This document shows, in pieces, positions 44,926 through 54,447 of a stretch of DNA of 64,000 bases (position 1 is its first letter; each line of letters opens with the position of its first letter). Position numbers and translations under genes: made by a program. Location: NCBI RefSeq assembly GCF_038806765.1, contig NZ_CP152389.1, positions 3,782,001 through 3,846,000 of the forward strand, in the 5' to 3' direction. Source of the DNA: Mucilaginibacter sp. CSA2-8R. GTDB lineage: Bacteria; Bacteroidota; Bacteroidia; Sphingobacteriales; Sphingobacteriaceae. Below the pieces are notes generated by a model. The model was not told the DNA's origin, did not search any database, and saw nothing but the letters and a program-made list of their open reading frames with translations.

Positions 44926-45264
44926 TTAAGCCTGTTTAAGCTGAAAAATAGAATCCATCAACATCCATTTTTCACCTGGTTTAGCTCCGGGCAGCGCCTG
45001 CTGATATTTCCACATCAATGTCTCCCACTCCTGCACCTTAGCGTTACCAGCATCCATACCGGCCTTTTTCTCGAACGAAAATTCATTGTTAACATCCATA
45101 ATCATGAACAACCTGCTTTTAAACCTGTAAATTTCCATCTGCAGTATGCCTGATGTAGTTATACTTTCCAATATTTCCGGCCATACTTTTTGGTGATGGG
45201 ATTCATATTCGGCCATTAAGCTATCATCGTTTATCAAATCCAGTGTTAAGCAATATCTTTTCAT
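44926..45264 (-). CDS. rhaM: L-rhamnose mutarotase
   Basis: Small cytoplasmic enzyme that interconverts alpha and beta anomers of L-rhamnose so the released sugar can enter catabolism. At 112 residues it is close to E. coli RhaM (104). Tyr20 and His24 in the YESHHQKVWPE block are the conserved active-site residues, with RFKSRLFMIM and WETLMWKYQ as further family blocks. It lies just before the GH78 rhamnosidase gene, which fits a rhamnose release and use module. The other rha genes are not in the window. L-fucose mutarotase is a related alternative. Confidence 0.85.
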   Translation of the reverse strand: MKRYCLTLDLINDDSLMAEYESHHQKVWPEILESITTSGILQMEIYRFKSRLFMIMDVNNEFSFEKKAGMDAGNAKVQEWETLMWKYQQALPGAKPGEKWMLMDSIFQLKQA

Positions 45265-46244
45265 GTAAATTGAGGTAAAAAAATCAAGTATTGGGAGATA
45301 ACTTATTGTTGTAAGGCCTAATACTGAGAGACAATTATAAGCAACTCGCGAAGGATAAGATAATTATTTATTAGTGTGTTCTGGCCTATAATACATCGCA
45401 AGTTGAACCTCGCAATGCGACAATTATCTCGCTGCGCAACATTCATCCAATATTATTTAAGAGTTACACCTATTATTCGGTAAACACAAGAGGGTTTATT
45501 ACATTTCAACGCTTCGTAAATCATAACTTTTAATCATTTTTATTATTAATATAATAAATTTAAAAGACTTATGCTACCATTTTTATACTTTAAAATGATT
45601 ATCCATTGGTTGTTAGGCTATAATTTATAGAAAAAGTAATCTTTTGTCTCATTTTTTAATAGTTCGTAAAAAATTTGGCAGATAACATTACGCTTGTTAC
45701 ACATAATTTCAAAATCTACTAACAAGATGGTAAAATTCGACGGCCGTTACTTCAAAAAAACAATTTAATCCGAAAACTTTTTAATTTTTTTTAAAAGATA
45801 TTTTGTTTTCATAAACTATTTCATTTACTTAGACCATTATAGACAGCCATTATTTTTACGTTACCTTAACAAAAATTTTTTATTAAATATTTGATAATCA
45901 GCTCTTAGCCAACCGATTTATAAGATACCATCGAAGGCTGGCGCGAAAGAAAGTAACAAACTGGATACAAAACAAGGAGGCATTTGCCCTTGACATCGAA
46001 ATACATGTTGAATTTAATACGAGAAAAACATAGCAGTTATTTTTCGGAAACTCAACTAAAACGTTTAAGCACTACTATCAACAAACCAACTAAATAAACA
46101 ACTCAAGCAAGCCATATATGAACAAAACCTAACATTCCTTTTGCATTAGTAAAGCTTTGTACAGCAACCTCTTGCAAGCCTTAGATGGCCCCATCCACTA
46201 TATAACTAAGTTGATTAAAGTCATTAAACAATTAACGTATAAGT
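45265..46244. other. Long non-coding region upstream of the SusC gene
   Basis: About 980 AT-rich bases with no supported coding sequence on either strand. It separates the leftward rhamnose pair from the rightward SusC/SusD operon, so it holds at least two promoters. No perfect TAnnTTTG was found on the plus strand; the nearest look-alikes are AATATTTG near 45887-45894 and AAAATTTG near 45670. The last 350 bases have no promoter-like match and may be a long 5' leader. A short dyad CAAGG/CCTTG frames 45973-45992. Confidence 0.4.
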
Positions 46245-49200
46245 ATGAAATTTACGAAGCCTTTGAAAGACAAAAGGAACAGATTTAATCTGCCCAAATT
46301 GTCTCTCGCTCAAAAATTGATATTAGCCGGCACCTTGGTCATCAATCTTGACGCTGCTGCAGCAACAGTAACCCCCTATAACAGCGAATCGCCGGCGCAT
46401 GTAGCCTCGGCGTTAACTTTTAACCGTTTTACTGCCGATGGCAGAATTACCGGTAAAATTACCGACGAAAAAGGACAGCCCCTTCCAGGTGTAACCGTAC
46501 AGGTTAAAGGCCGCCAAACAGCTGCCGTTACCGATGTAAACGGTACTTATAATATAGAAGCACCTACAAACGCCATTTTGGTGATTAGCTATATCGGTTA
46601 TGCTACGCAAGAAATTGCCACTAACGGAAAGGTTGAATTAAACATTAGCCTTACCCCTTCAACCAGCGCGTTGAACGAAGTTGTGGTAACGGCTTTAGGT
46701 ATTAAAAAAGACCAGAAAAAACTGGGTTACTCAGTTTCTACTGTAAATGGTAACGATTTAAATCAAGCGCGTGAAACTAACGTAGCACTTTCTTTGGAAG
46801 GCAGGGTGGCAGGTTTGAGCGTAGGAGCATCAAACGGTGGCCCGGGTTCATCTTCACGTGTTTTGTTAAGAGGTTTAACCAGCTTTACAGCCGGTTCTCC
46901 GCTTTATGTAATTAATGGTGTACCAATGGATAACACCCAGCGCGGATCAGCCAGTGAGTGGGGTGGCGCAGATTACGGCGACGGTATTTCTAACATTAAC
47001 CCTGACGACATTGAATCAATGACGGTGCTTAAAGGTCAGTCGGCCTCGGCGTTGTATGGTTCACGTGCATCAAACGGTGTAATTTTAATTACTACCAAAT
47101 CAGGTAAAAAAAATTCCAACTTTGGTGTAGAGTATAACTCCAACTTACAGTTTGACAAAGCTTATAACAACACTGATTTTCAGCAGGTTTATGGCCAGGG
47201 CCAAAATGGCACCAAACCAAGCACCGCATCAGAAGCCTTACTCACTGGAAACTCAGCCTGGGGAGCCAAAATGGACGGATCGCAGGTTATACAGTTCGAC
47301 GGAAAATCATATGCGTATTCTCCGATTAAAAACAGTTATCTGAAATTTTACCGGACTGCACCGAGCTTCACAAATACTGTATCGTTCACTGGTGGCAGCG
47401 AAACAGGGAGTTTCCGTTTGTCATTATCTAACTTAAGGGCAAACTCAATTGTACCTAACAGTTATCTGGACCGGAAAACTTTTAACTTTAACGGTACACA
47501 ATCGGTTACAAAAAAACTTGACATTACCGTTATTGCTAACTACATAATAGAAAAAGGTAAAAACCGGTCTTCATTAAGCGACGGCCCAGGTAACCCTAAC
47601 AACGTTCAGTTTTTAGCACCCAACGAAGATCAAAGCATATTAGCAAACCGTGTTAGTGCCAGCGGCAGAGAGCAAAGCTTTACCAACGATACATACGTAA
47701 CCAACCCGTATTTTGCAGCTTACGATTTTCAAAACAATACGCTTAGAAAACGTCTAATTTCTTCATTAGCAGGTAAATACAACTTCACAAAATGGTTATA
47801 TGCGCAAGGCCGTTTAGGTTATGATAACATCATTGATGAGCGTACCAGCATTGAGCCTACAGGCACCGCCTATCGTAATGACAATGGCACCATGACGTTA
47901 TATAACACGCAAACAACTGAGTTTAATGCGGACGTGTTAGTTAACGCCAAACACGACATTGTTAAAGACTGGTTAAATTTGGACTTAAGTGTAGGTGGCA
48001 ACATTCGTCAGAGCCGCTATGACGGGTTAATTACTGCCGGGGGTAATGGTGGTTTTGTGATCCCTTACTTTTACAGTATCACCAACTTTGCAGCCCGCAC
48101 CACCCGTTTACCCGATAACTATACTAACAAGCATGTAAACTCTGCCTATTACTCAGCCGACTTCTCTATCAAAGATTATTTAGTTTTAAGTACAACAGGC
48201 AGATATGATACTTACAGTAGTATATCAGGTACTGTAGGTCGGGGTATTTTCTCTCCATCAGTATCAGGAAGTTTCATTTTTTCTGATTTGATGAAAATAA
48301 ACAATCTTGATCTTGGAAAAGTAAGATTATCGTATGCACAAACCAGCAACGATGCACCGGCTTACGCCAATCAGGTTTATTATACAGTAAATAACTCTAT
48401 CAATGGTGTTCCGGCCGGCGGTTTCAGTACCCAGTTGCCAAACTTATTCTTAAAGCCATTTACGCTGAAAGAGTTAGAGGCCGGTTTAGAGATGAAGTTC
48501 TGGCATGATCGTTTTGGATTTGATGTTTCTGCATTTACCCGTAAAACTAAAAACGAAATCATCAATACCAATATCGATCCATCTACCGGTTATAACAACC
48601 AATATTTAGGTACTGGTTCAACTCAAAACAGAGGTGTGGAGCTTGAAATCCACGGCACTCCGGTAAAATCAAGCAATTTTAGCTGGACTCCGTCTTTCAA
48701 CTTTACTTATGTAAAAAATAAAATTTTACAGACAGATCCAACCAACGCAAACGTATCTTTTGGTACTTACCGCCCGCAAAACGCTTCTACTGCCCTAATT
48801 GTGGGTATGTCCGGACCACAGATCTTGGCTTACGATTATGCTCGTAACGCAAGCGGTCAGATCATTGTTGATGGCAGTGGTATCCCAGTACAGGGCGCTC
48901 TTATACCGATGGGTGCTACCATTCCTAAAGTGTATGGAGGTTTAAACAACTCTTTCAACTTTAAATCATTTAATTTATCATTCTTGACTGATTATCGTTT
49001 TGGTAACAAAATTTTGTCAGCAACTAACTATTACAGTATCTCACGGGGTCTAAATCAAATGACTCTTGTTGGTCGCGAAGGCGGTGTAGTAACACCTAAT
49101 TCTGTAACTGCAAGCGGTGCCCCAAATACTACAGCTGTACCGGCTCAAACTTATTATCAAGAGTTAGCCCGCAGAATATCAGGTTTAGATGTATTGGATG

Positions 49201-49451
49201 GTAGCTTTATTAAGCTTCGCCAGGTTACTTTTGGTTATAACATTCCTAAAAACATCTTAGGTCGTACACCATTCAGCAGCATCAATGTATCATTCGTAGC
49301 TCGTAACTTATGGACTATCATGAAACATACTGACAACATCGATCCGGAATCAGGTTTCTCTAATGATGTTCGATACACAGGTATAGAGGGCACCAGCTTA
49401 CCGCAGACCAGAACTTATGGTTTCAATGTTAACTTTAAATTTAAAAATTAA
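46245..49451 (+). CDS. SusC/RagA TonB-dependent outer-membrane transporter
   Basis: Outer-membrane importer of oligosaccharides or other large nutrients, driven by TonB. N-terminal signal segment about 1-40 (rich in Ala). A carboxypeptidase-D regulatory-like domain (67-140: ITGKITDEKGQPLPGVTVQV) precedes the conserved NEVVVTALG linker (154-162), the plug with VLKGQSASALYGSRASNGVI, and the 22-strand barrel ending in VNFKFKN. Length (1068) is typical. It is followed 5 bases later by the SusD gene. Without neighbouring sugar enzymes other than GH3 and GH78, the substrate cannot be named. Confidence 0.95.
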   Translation: MKFTKPLKDKRNRFNLPKLSLAQKLILAGTLVINLDAAAATVTPYNSESPAHVASALTFNRFTADGRITGKITDEKGQPLPGVTVQVKGRQTAAVTDVNGTYNIEAPTNAILVISYIGYATQEIATNGKVELNISLTPSTSALNEVVVTALGIKKDQKKLGYSVSTVNGNDLNQARETNVALSLEGRVAGLSVGASNGGPGSSSRVLLRGLTSFTAGSPLYVINGVPMDNTQRGSASEWGGADYGDGISNINPDDIESMTVLKGQSASALYGSRASNGVILITTKSGKKNSNFGVEYNSNLQFDKAYNNTDFQQVYGQGQNGTKPSTASEALLTGNSAWGAKMDGSQVIQFDGKSYAYSPIKNSYLKFYRTAPSFTNTVSFTGGSETGSFRLSLSNLRANSIVPNSYLDRKTFNFNGTQSVTKKLDITVIANYIIEKGKNRSSLSDGPGNPNNVQFLAPNEDQSILANRVSASGREQSFTNDTYVTNPYFAAYDFQNNTLRKRLISSLAGKYNFTKWLYAQGRLGYDNIIDERTSIEPTGTAYRNDNGTMTLYNTQTTEFNADVLVNAKHDIVKDWLNLDLSVGGNIRQSRYDGLITAGGNGGFVIPYFYSITNFAARTTRLPDNYTNKHVNSAYYSADFSIKDYLVLSTTGRYDTYSSISGTVGRGIFSPSVSGSFIFSDLMKINNLDLGKVRLSYAQTSNDAPAYANQVYYTVNNSINGVPAGGFSTQLPNLFLKPFTLKELEAGLEMKFWHDRFGFDVSAFTRKTKNEIINTNIDPSTGYNNQYLGTGSTQNRGVELEIHGTPVKSSNFSWTPSFNFTYVKNKILQTDPTNANVSFGTYRPQNASTALIVGMSGPQILAYDYARNASGQIIVDGSGIPVQGALIPMGATIPKVYGGLNNSFNFKSFNLSFLTDYRFGNKILSATNYYSISRGLNQMTLVGREGGVVTPNSVTASGAPNTTAVPAQTYYQELARRISGLDVLDGSFIKLRQVTFGYNIPKNILGRTPFSSINVSFVARNLWTIMKHTDNIDPESGFSNDVRYTGIEGTSLPQTRTYGFNVNFKFKN

Positions 49452-49456
49452 GAAAC

Positions 49457-51067
49457 ATGAAAAAACGTTTAATATATGGATGGCTGCTTGCAGGCGTAAC
49501 TTTTGCGAGCAGTTGTACTAAAAACTTTGATGAAGTTAACACTGACCCATATAAGGCTACTTCAGAAAACTTCAATCCTAACTTTTTGATGTCGCAGGCT
49601 CAAATCCAGTTTTCGCAAACCGGTTATGACCAATTGCTATTTCAAAGCATGTGGGTTCAAAGTTTAGCATCTACATTTGATTATTATGCCAATGGCGACA
49701 AGTACGTATTAAGAGGTAGCGGAACAGGCTATTATAGCAGAACCTGGAACAGAGGCTACGGTGCCTTAACCTTGGTTGACGAGATGAAAAACCTGGTTCA
49801 GGGTAAAACTCAATACAGCAACCTGGATGCTTGCGGAACTATTTTACGTGTTATGTTTATACAGCGCATTACCGACTTGCACGGTGACGTTCCTTACTCA
49901 CAAGAAGGACAGGCAAAATCAGGCAATGTAGCGCCAGTATTTGATAAGCAGCAAGACATTTATAAAGCTATGCTGTCACAATTAGATGCTGCTACTGCCG
50001 CGTTGGATTTGAACAAAGATAAACCATCATCAGACTTATTTTATGGTGGCGATATCAGCAAATGGAAAAGGTTAGGTTATTCGCTGATGCTTAAAGCGGC
50101 AATGCGTCTTACCAAAGTAGATGCAGCAACCGCTAAAACATATGCCGAAAAAGCGTACGCCGCCGGTACGATGACCAGTGTAGCTGACAATGCTAAGGTT
50201 TTGACCGACAATGCAAATGGCAACTCCAACTCTAACTCCGATGCATTATTGGTTGCAGACGATTTTAGAGAAGTACGTTGGGGTAAAACGCTGATTGATA
50301 TTATGAAAACCAGCAATGACCCACGTATTAGTGCTGTTGCTGAAGTTAGCGCTGGCACAGGTAAAGCTGCTAATGAAGATAGGGCAACTCCAGGCGTTAA
50401 TACCGCCAGTTTACAAATTGGTATGCCTAATGGGTACGATTTAAACGGTGGAGCTACTGATATATCTAAGGCACCTAATTACCCTGGCACCAGCCCGGCT
50501 AACCCTGCCGTTCCAAATGATGCACCGGCTCCTGTAGGCAAATACTCACGTCCAAGATTAACTGTTTATGATGATCGTAGTGGTGTAAATATGCTTTACA
50601 CTTATGGCGAAAGTGAATTGTTATTGGCCGAAGCAGCCGTTCGTGGTTGGAACACCGGTTCTGCTGCTACTCACTACGCTAACGCGTTGGCAGCAGACAT
50701 TAGATCATTAGCTCAAATGAATGCAACTCCACAAGCAGTTGTAAGCGACAATGACATTGCATCTTACGTGTCCAGAAATCCGTTAAACACAGCTAACACC
50801 ACTGCATTACAGCAAATTAATACTGAATATTATGTAGTAACTTCAACTACATTTAACTTCAACGAGACATTTGCTAACTGGAGAAGATCAGGTTATCCGG
50901 TATTAACCCCTGTAACTTATCCTGGCCAGTACATTACCGGCTCAATTCCGCGCCGTATGCCTTATCCAATCACCCTTCCGCAAACCAACGGTGCCAATTA
51001 CCAGGCAGCTGTTGCCAACCAAGGGCCAGACAATTTTGCTACCCGCGTTTGGTGGGATAAGCAATAA
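49457..51067 (+). CDS. SusD/RagB nutrient-binding lipoprotein
   Basis: Outer-membrane lipoprotein that caps the SusC barrel and captures the nutrient. The lipobox Cys20 (TFASSCTKNFDEVN) gives the mature N-terminus. The sequence is of the SusD_2 type (NTDPY, then RGYGALTLVDEM, LSQLDAATAALDL, YFGGD-like block LFYGGDISKWKRLGYSLML, ending in QTNGANYQAAVANQG). TPR-like helices fill most of the protein. It directly follows the SusC gene, and the pair is expected to form a complex. A large stem-loop follows its stop. Confidence 0.94.
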   Translation: MKKRLIYGWLLAGVTFASSCTKNFDEVNTDPYKATSENFNPNFLMSQAQIQFSQTGYDQLLFQSMWVQSLASTFDYYANGDKYVLRGSGTGYYSRTWNRGYGALTLVDEMKNLVQGKTQYSNLDACGTILRVMFIQRITDLHGDVPYSQEGQAKSGNVAPVFDKQQDIYKAMLSQLDAATAALDLNKDKPSSDLFYGGDISKWKRLGYSLMLKAAMRLTKVDAATAKTYAEKAYAAGTMTSVADNAKVLTDNANGNSNSNSDALLVADDFREVRWGKTLIDIMKTSNDPRISAVAEVSAGTGKAANEDRATPGVNTASLQIGMPNGYDLNGGATDISKAPNYPGTSPANPAVPNDAPAPVGKYSRPRLTVYDDRSGVNMLYTYGESELLLAEAAVRGWNTGSAATHYANALAADIRSLAQMNATPQAVVSDNDIASYVSRNPLNTANTTALQQINTEYYVVTSTTFNFNETFANWRRSGYPVLTPVTYPGQYITGSIPRRMPYPITLPQTNGANYQAAVANQGPDNFATRVWWDKQ

Positions 51068-51080
51068 TTGTTATTTTTAT

Positions 51081-51116
51081 ACAACAATACAGTACGGTAA
51101 CGTGCTGTATTGTTGT
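51081..51116 (+). terminator. 16-bp stem-loop between SusD and VCBS genes
   Basis: Arms 51081-51096 and 51101-51116 pair over 16 bp with one G-U and a 4-base loop. No long U-run follows, so it may be a weak terminator, a stabilising 3' end for the susCD mRNA, or an attenuator before the downstream genes. Confidence 0.55.
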
Positions 51117-51147
51117 TATATAACCTAATTAATTAAACTATTTTTTC

Positions 51148-54100
51148 ATGCAAACCAGTTGTCGCTTAATAGCTCCTAAGCTTTTTTCGGGTTTCTTTTT
51201 ATTCTGTTGCTTTTCGGCATTATCCTTACGCGCACAACAACCCCTATTTAAGCTGCTTACCGACAAAGAAATCAAGGTTGACTTTGTAAACGCCATTAAC
51301 GAAACCGAAAAACTCAACGTACTCTCGTACGAATATTTTTATAATGGCGGCGGTGTTGCAGCCGGCGACATTAATAACGACGGCCTTACCGATCTTTTTT
51401 TTACGGCCAACAAGCAATCCTGCAAATTATACCTCAACCAGGGTCATTTTAAATTTAAAGACATTACCAAACAGGCCTGCCCTGCTTTGTTTAACCGCGC
51501 CGACGGCTGGAAAACCGGCGTTACCATGGCCGATGTAAACGGCGATGGTTTTTTAGATATCTACGTTTGTTATTCGGGCAAAGCCGATGCCGAGCAACGG
51601 CGCAATCAGCTCTTCATCAACAACGGAAACTCAACTTTTACAGAAAAGGCCAAGGAATACGGCCTCGACGATCCGGGCTATGGCACCCAGGCCGCTTTTT
51701 TTGATTATGACCATGACGGCGACTTAGATATGTTTTTGCTGAACCATAACGTCAAGAAAATTGACAATATGGAGTTCGCCAAATACAAAAACGAAACCGA
51801 CGAATATGCCGGAAACAAACTTTTTGAAAATACGAGCAACCACTTTACCGATGTTTCTAAAAAAGCCGGTATTGTTCAAAATCCATTAACCTTCGGACTC
51901 GGCATTGCCATTGCCGACATTAACCTTGATGGCTGGGCCGACGTTTATGTAACTAACGATTATAACGAACCCGATTATATATACATTAACAACCACGACG
52001 GCACCTTTGCCGAACGCTCTAAACAGTATGTAAGGCATATGGCCCATTTTTCGATGGGTGTGGATATCGCTGATTTTAATAACGATGGCCTTCCGGATAT
52101 TTTAACGCTTGATATGCTGCCTCGCGATAATCATCGCCAAAAATCATTACAGCTCGAAGAAAACTATGAATCCTTTGAGCTAATGCAGCAGCAGGAACTG
52201 TACAAGCAGTACATGCGTAACATGTTGCAGTTAAATAATGGCAACAACACTTTTAGCGAAATAGGCCAGCTGGCAGGTGTTTCTGCTACCGACTGGAGCT
52301 GGTGCCCGCTGATTGCCGATTTTGACAATGATGGTTACAAAGATATTTTTATCAGCAACGGTTATCTGCGCGATTACACCAATAAAGACTTTTTAAGATA
52401 CTGGGGAGATTACAAAATTAAGAAAGCGATGGACCGCGAGCCTTACCTGCTGATGGATTTGATTAAGGCCATGCCCTCTACCTCGTTACCCAATTACATC
52501 TTTCAAAATAACAAAAACCTTACTTTTACAAACAAACAAAATGATTGGGGACTAGATAAAGCCAGTATTTCCAGCGGTGCCGTATATGCCGACCTGGATA
52601 ATGATGGCGACCTGGATTTAGTGATTAACAACATCAATGAGCCGGCATCCATCTATCAAAACCAATCGCGCGAGCTGAACGGCACCAATTATTTAAGTTT
52701 TAAGCTGAAGGGTAAGGATAAAAACACACAGGCATTAGGCAGCAAAATATACATATATAGCGGCGGTAATGTACAGTACCAAGAGGTAAACCCTGCACGC
52801 GGCTACCTATCAGCGGTTAGTACACAGGCCGTATTTGGCTTGGGTAAATCTGCAACGGCAGATTCGGTTAAAATAATCTGGCCTGATAACAAGGTGCAAA
52901 AGATGACTAAGGTAACGGCCAATCAACTGCTCGAGGTTAATTATCAGCCAACAACGGTTAATACCATGCCTAAGGCAATTAAACCCATGTTTACCGTAGC
53001 CAAACCATTTATTGAATACAAGGCTCCCGAAGAAGCAATAAACGATTTTAAACGTCAGCTGCTGATGCTGTTTATGTTTTCTAAAACTACACCGGTTATT
53101 GTAAAAGCAGATGTAAATAAAGATGGTCTGGAAGATTTATTTGTGAGCGGCGGTCCGCAGGTACAAGGCAACGTTTACCTGCAGCAACCGGGCGGCAAGT
53201 TTTTGGCCGAGACCGTAGAAAGCAGTAAGACACCTGTGGGCACCACCTCTGCGGCTGCATTTTTTGATGCCAATGGTGATGGTTATCCTGATTTGTATCT
53301 GGCCAAAGGCGGTTATAGCTTATACGATGCCGACAGCGAAAACCTGCAGGATGAGCTTTACCTGAACAATGGCGAAGGCCAATTTAATTTAGCTACCCGT
53401 GCCTTACCTGTTTTAAACGCCAGCAGCAAATCGTGCGTGAGCCCCTGTGATTTTGATAAGGACGGGGACATTGACCTTTTTGTTGGCGGGCGCGTTATTC
53501 CGGGCAAATACCCGGTTACGCCCAAAAGTTACCTGCTCGTTAATGACGGCAAAGGTAAATTCAGTATAGCCGATGTACCTTTTGCCACTGCCGGTATGGT
53601 TACCGATGCCCAGTGGTGCGATTTAAACCACGATGGCCGTAAAGACTTGGTAGTTTGCGGCGAACTAATGCCCATTAAAGTATATATCAACTCCACCACT
53701 GGCTTTACCGACCAAACCGACACTTATTTTACTACGTCACAAAGCGGTTTTTGGAATACCCTTGCTGTAGCTGATTTGAATGGTGACGGACAAGACGATA
53801 TAGTTGCCGGTAACCTGGGCTGTAACTCGGTGATACAAGCCTCGGCCAAAGAACCTGCCGAAATGTACTTTGCAGATTTTGATGGCAATGGTTCTATCGA
53901 CCCCATGTTTTGCTTTTATGTACAGGGTAAAAGCTACCCATTTGTAAGCCGCGACGAACTAAACGAACAGATGTACCCGATGCGCCGTAAATTCAACTCT
54001 TACAAAGCTTATGCTGATGCCACGCTGCAAGACATTATTCCGGCTGATAAACTGGAGAAAGCCGGTAAAATATCGGCCAATGAGGTAAACACCTGTGTGT

Positions 54101-54447
54101 TTATCAACCAAAACGGCAAATTCAGCAAAAATACTTTACCGGTAGAAGCGCAATTTTCGATGGTTAGCAGGATGATGGTAAAGGATTTTGACCACGATAA
54201 AAAACCCGACATTTTGTTATTGGGCAACCATACCGACAACCGCTTAAAAATTGGCAGTATAGATGCTAATTATGGCTGCCTGCTTAAAGGAGACGGTAAA
54301 GGGAATTTCACCTACGTCAGCCAGCCGGCAAGCGGATTGAACGTTGAAGGAGACGTTAAATCTGCAACAGATATAACCATCAACAGCAAAAAATATTTAC
54401 TGATCGGCATTGCCGGTCAGCCCCTAACATTTTATCAAGAGCCATGA
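51148..54447 (+). CDS. VCBS/FG-GAP repeat protein with ASPIC/UnbV domain
   Basis: A 1099-residue exported protein with signal peptide about 1-30. Calcium-binding FG-GAP/VCBS-type repeats (D-x-N-x-D-G-x-x-D patterns such as AAGDINNDGLTDL, ADVNGDGFLDIY, ADLDNDGDLDLV) fill two propellers, before and after an ASPIC/UnbV domain (about 510-600, with QEVNPARGYLSAVS). Such proteins are common next to SusC/SusD genes in Bacteroidota, are likely surface- or periplasm-located binding proteins, and have no proven function. It follows the susD gene and overlaps the next start codon by 4 bases (ATGA). Confidence 0.88.
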   Translation: MQTSCRLIAPKLFSGFFLFCCFSALSLRAQQPLFKLLTDKEIKVDFVNAINETEKLNVLSYEYFYNGGGVAAGDINNDGLTDLFFTANKQSCKLYLNQGHFKFKDITKQACPALFNRADGWKTGVTMADVNGDGFLDIYVCYSGKADAEQRRNQLFINNGNSTFTEKAKEYGLDDPGYGTQAAFFDYDHDGDLDMFLLNHNVKKIDNMEFAKYKNETDEYAGNKLFENTSNHFTDVSKKAGIVQNPLTFGLGIAIADINLDGWADVYVTNDYNEPDYIYINNHDGTFAERSKQYVRHMAHFSMGVDIADFNNDGLPDILTLDMLPRDNHRQKSLQLEENYESFELMQQQELYKQYMRNMLQLNNGNNTFSEIGQLAGVSATDWSWCPLIADFDNDGYKDIFISNGYLRDYTNKDFLRYWGDYKIKKAMDREPYLLMDLIKAMPSTSLPNYIFQNNKNLTFTNKQNDWGLDKASISSGAVYADLDNDGDLDLVINNINEPASIYQNQSRELNGTNYLSFKLKGKDKNTQALGSKIYIYSGGNVQYQEVNPARGYLSAVSTQAVFGLGKSATADSVKIIWPDNKVQKMTKVTANQLLEVNYQPTTVNTMPKAIKPMFTVAKPFIEYKAPEEAINDFKRQLLMLFMFSKTTPVIVKADVNKDGLEDLFVSGGPQVQGNVYLQQPGGKFLAETVESSKTPVGTTSAAAFFDANGDGYPDLYLAKGGYSLYDADSENLQDELYLNNGEGQFNLATRALPVLNASSKSCVSPCDFDKDGDIDLFVGGRVIPGKYPVTPKSYLLVNDGKGKFSIADVPFATAGMVTDAQWCDLNHDGRKDLVVCGELMPIKVYINSTTGFTDQTDTYFTTSQSGFWNTLAVADLNGDGQDDIVAGNLGCNSVIQASAKEPAEMYFADFDGNGSIDPMFCFYVQGKSYPFVSRDELNEQMYPMRRKFNSYKAYADATLQDIIPADKLEKAGKISANEVNTCVFINQNGKFSKNTLPVEAQFSMVSRMMVKDFDHDKKPDILLLGNHTDNRLKIGSIDANYGCLLKGDGKGNFTYVSQPASGLNVEGDVKSATDITINSKKYLLIGIAGQPLTFYQEP

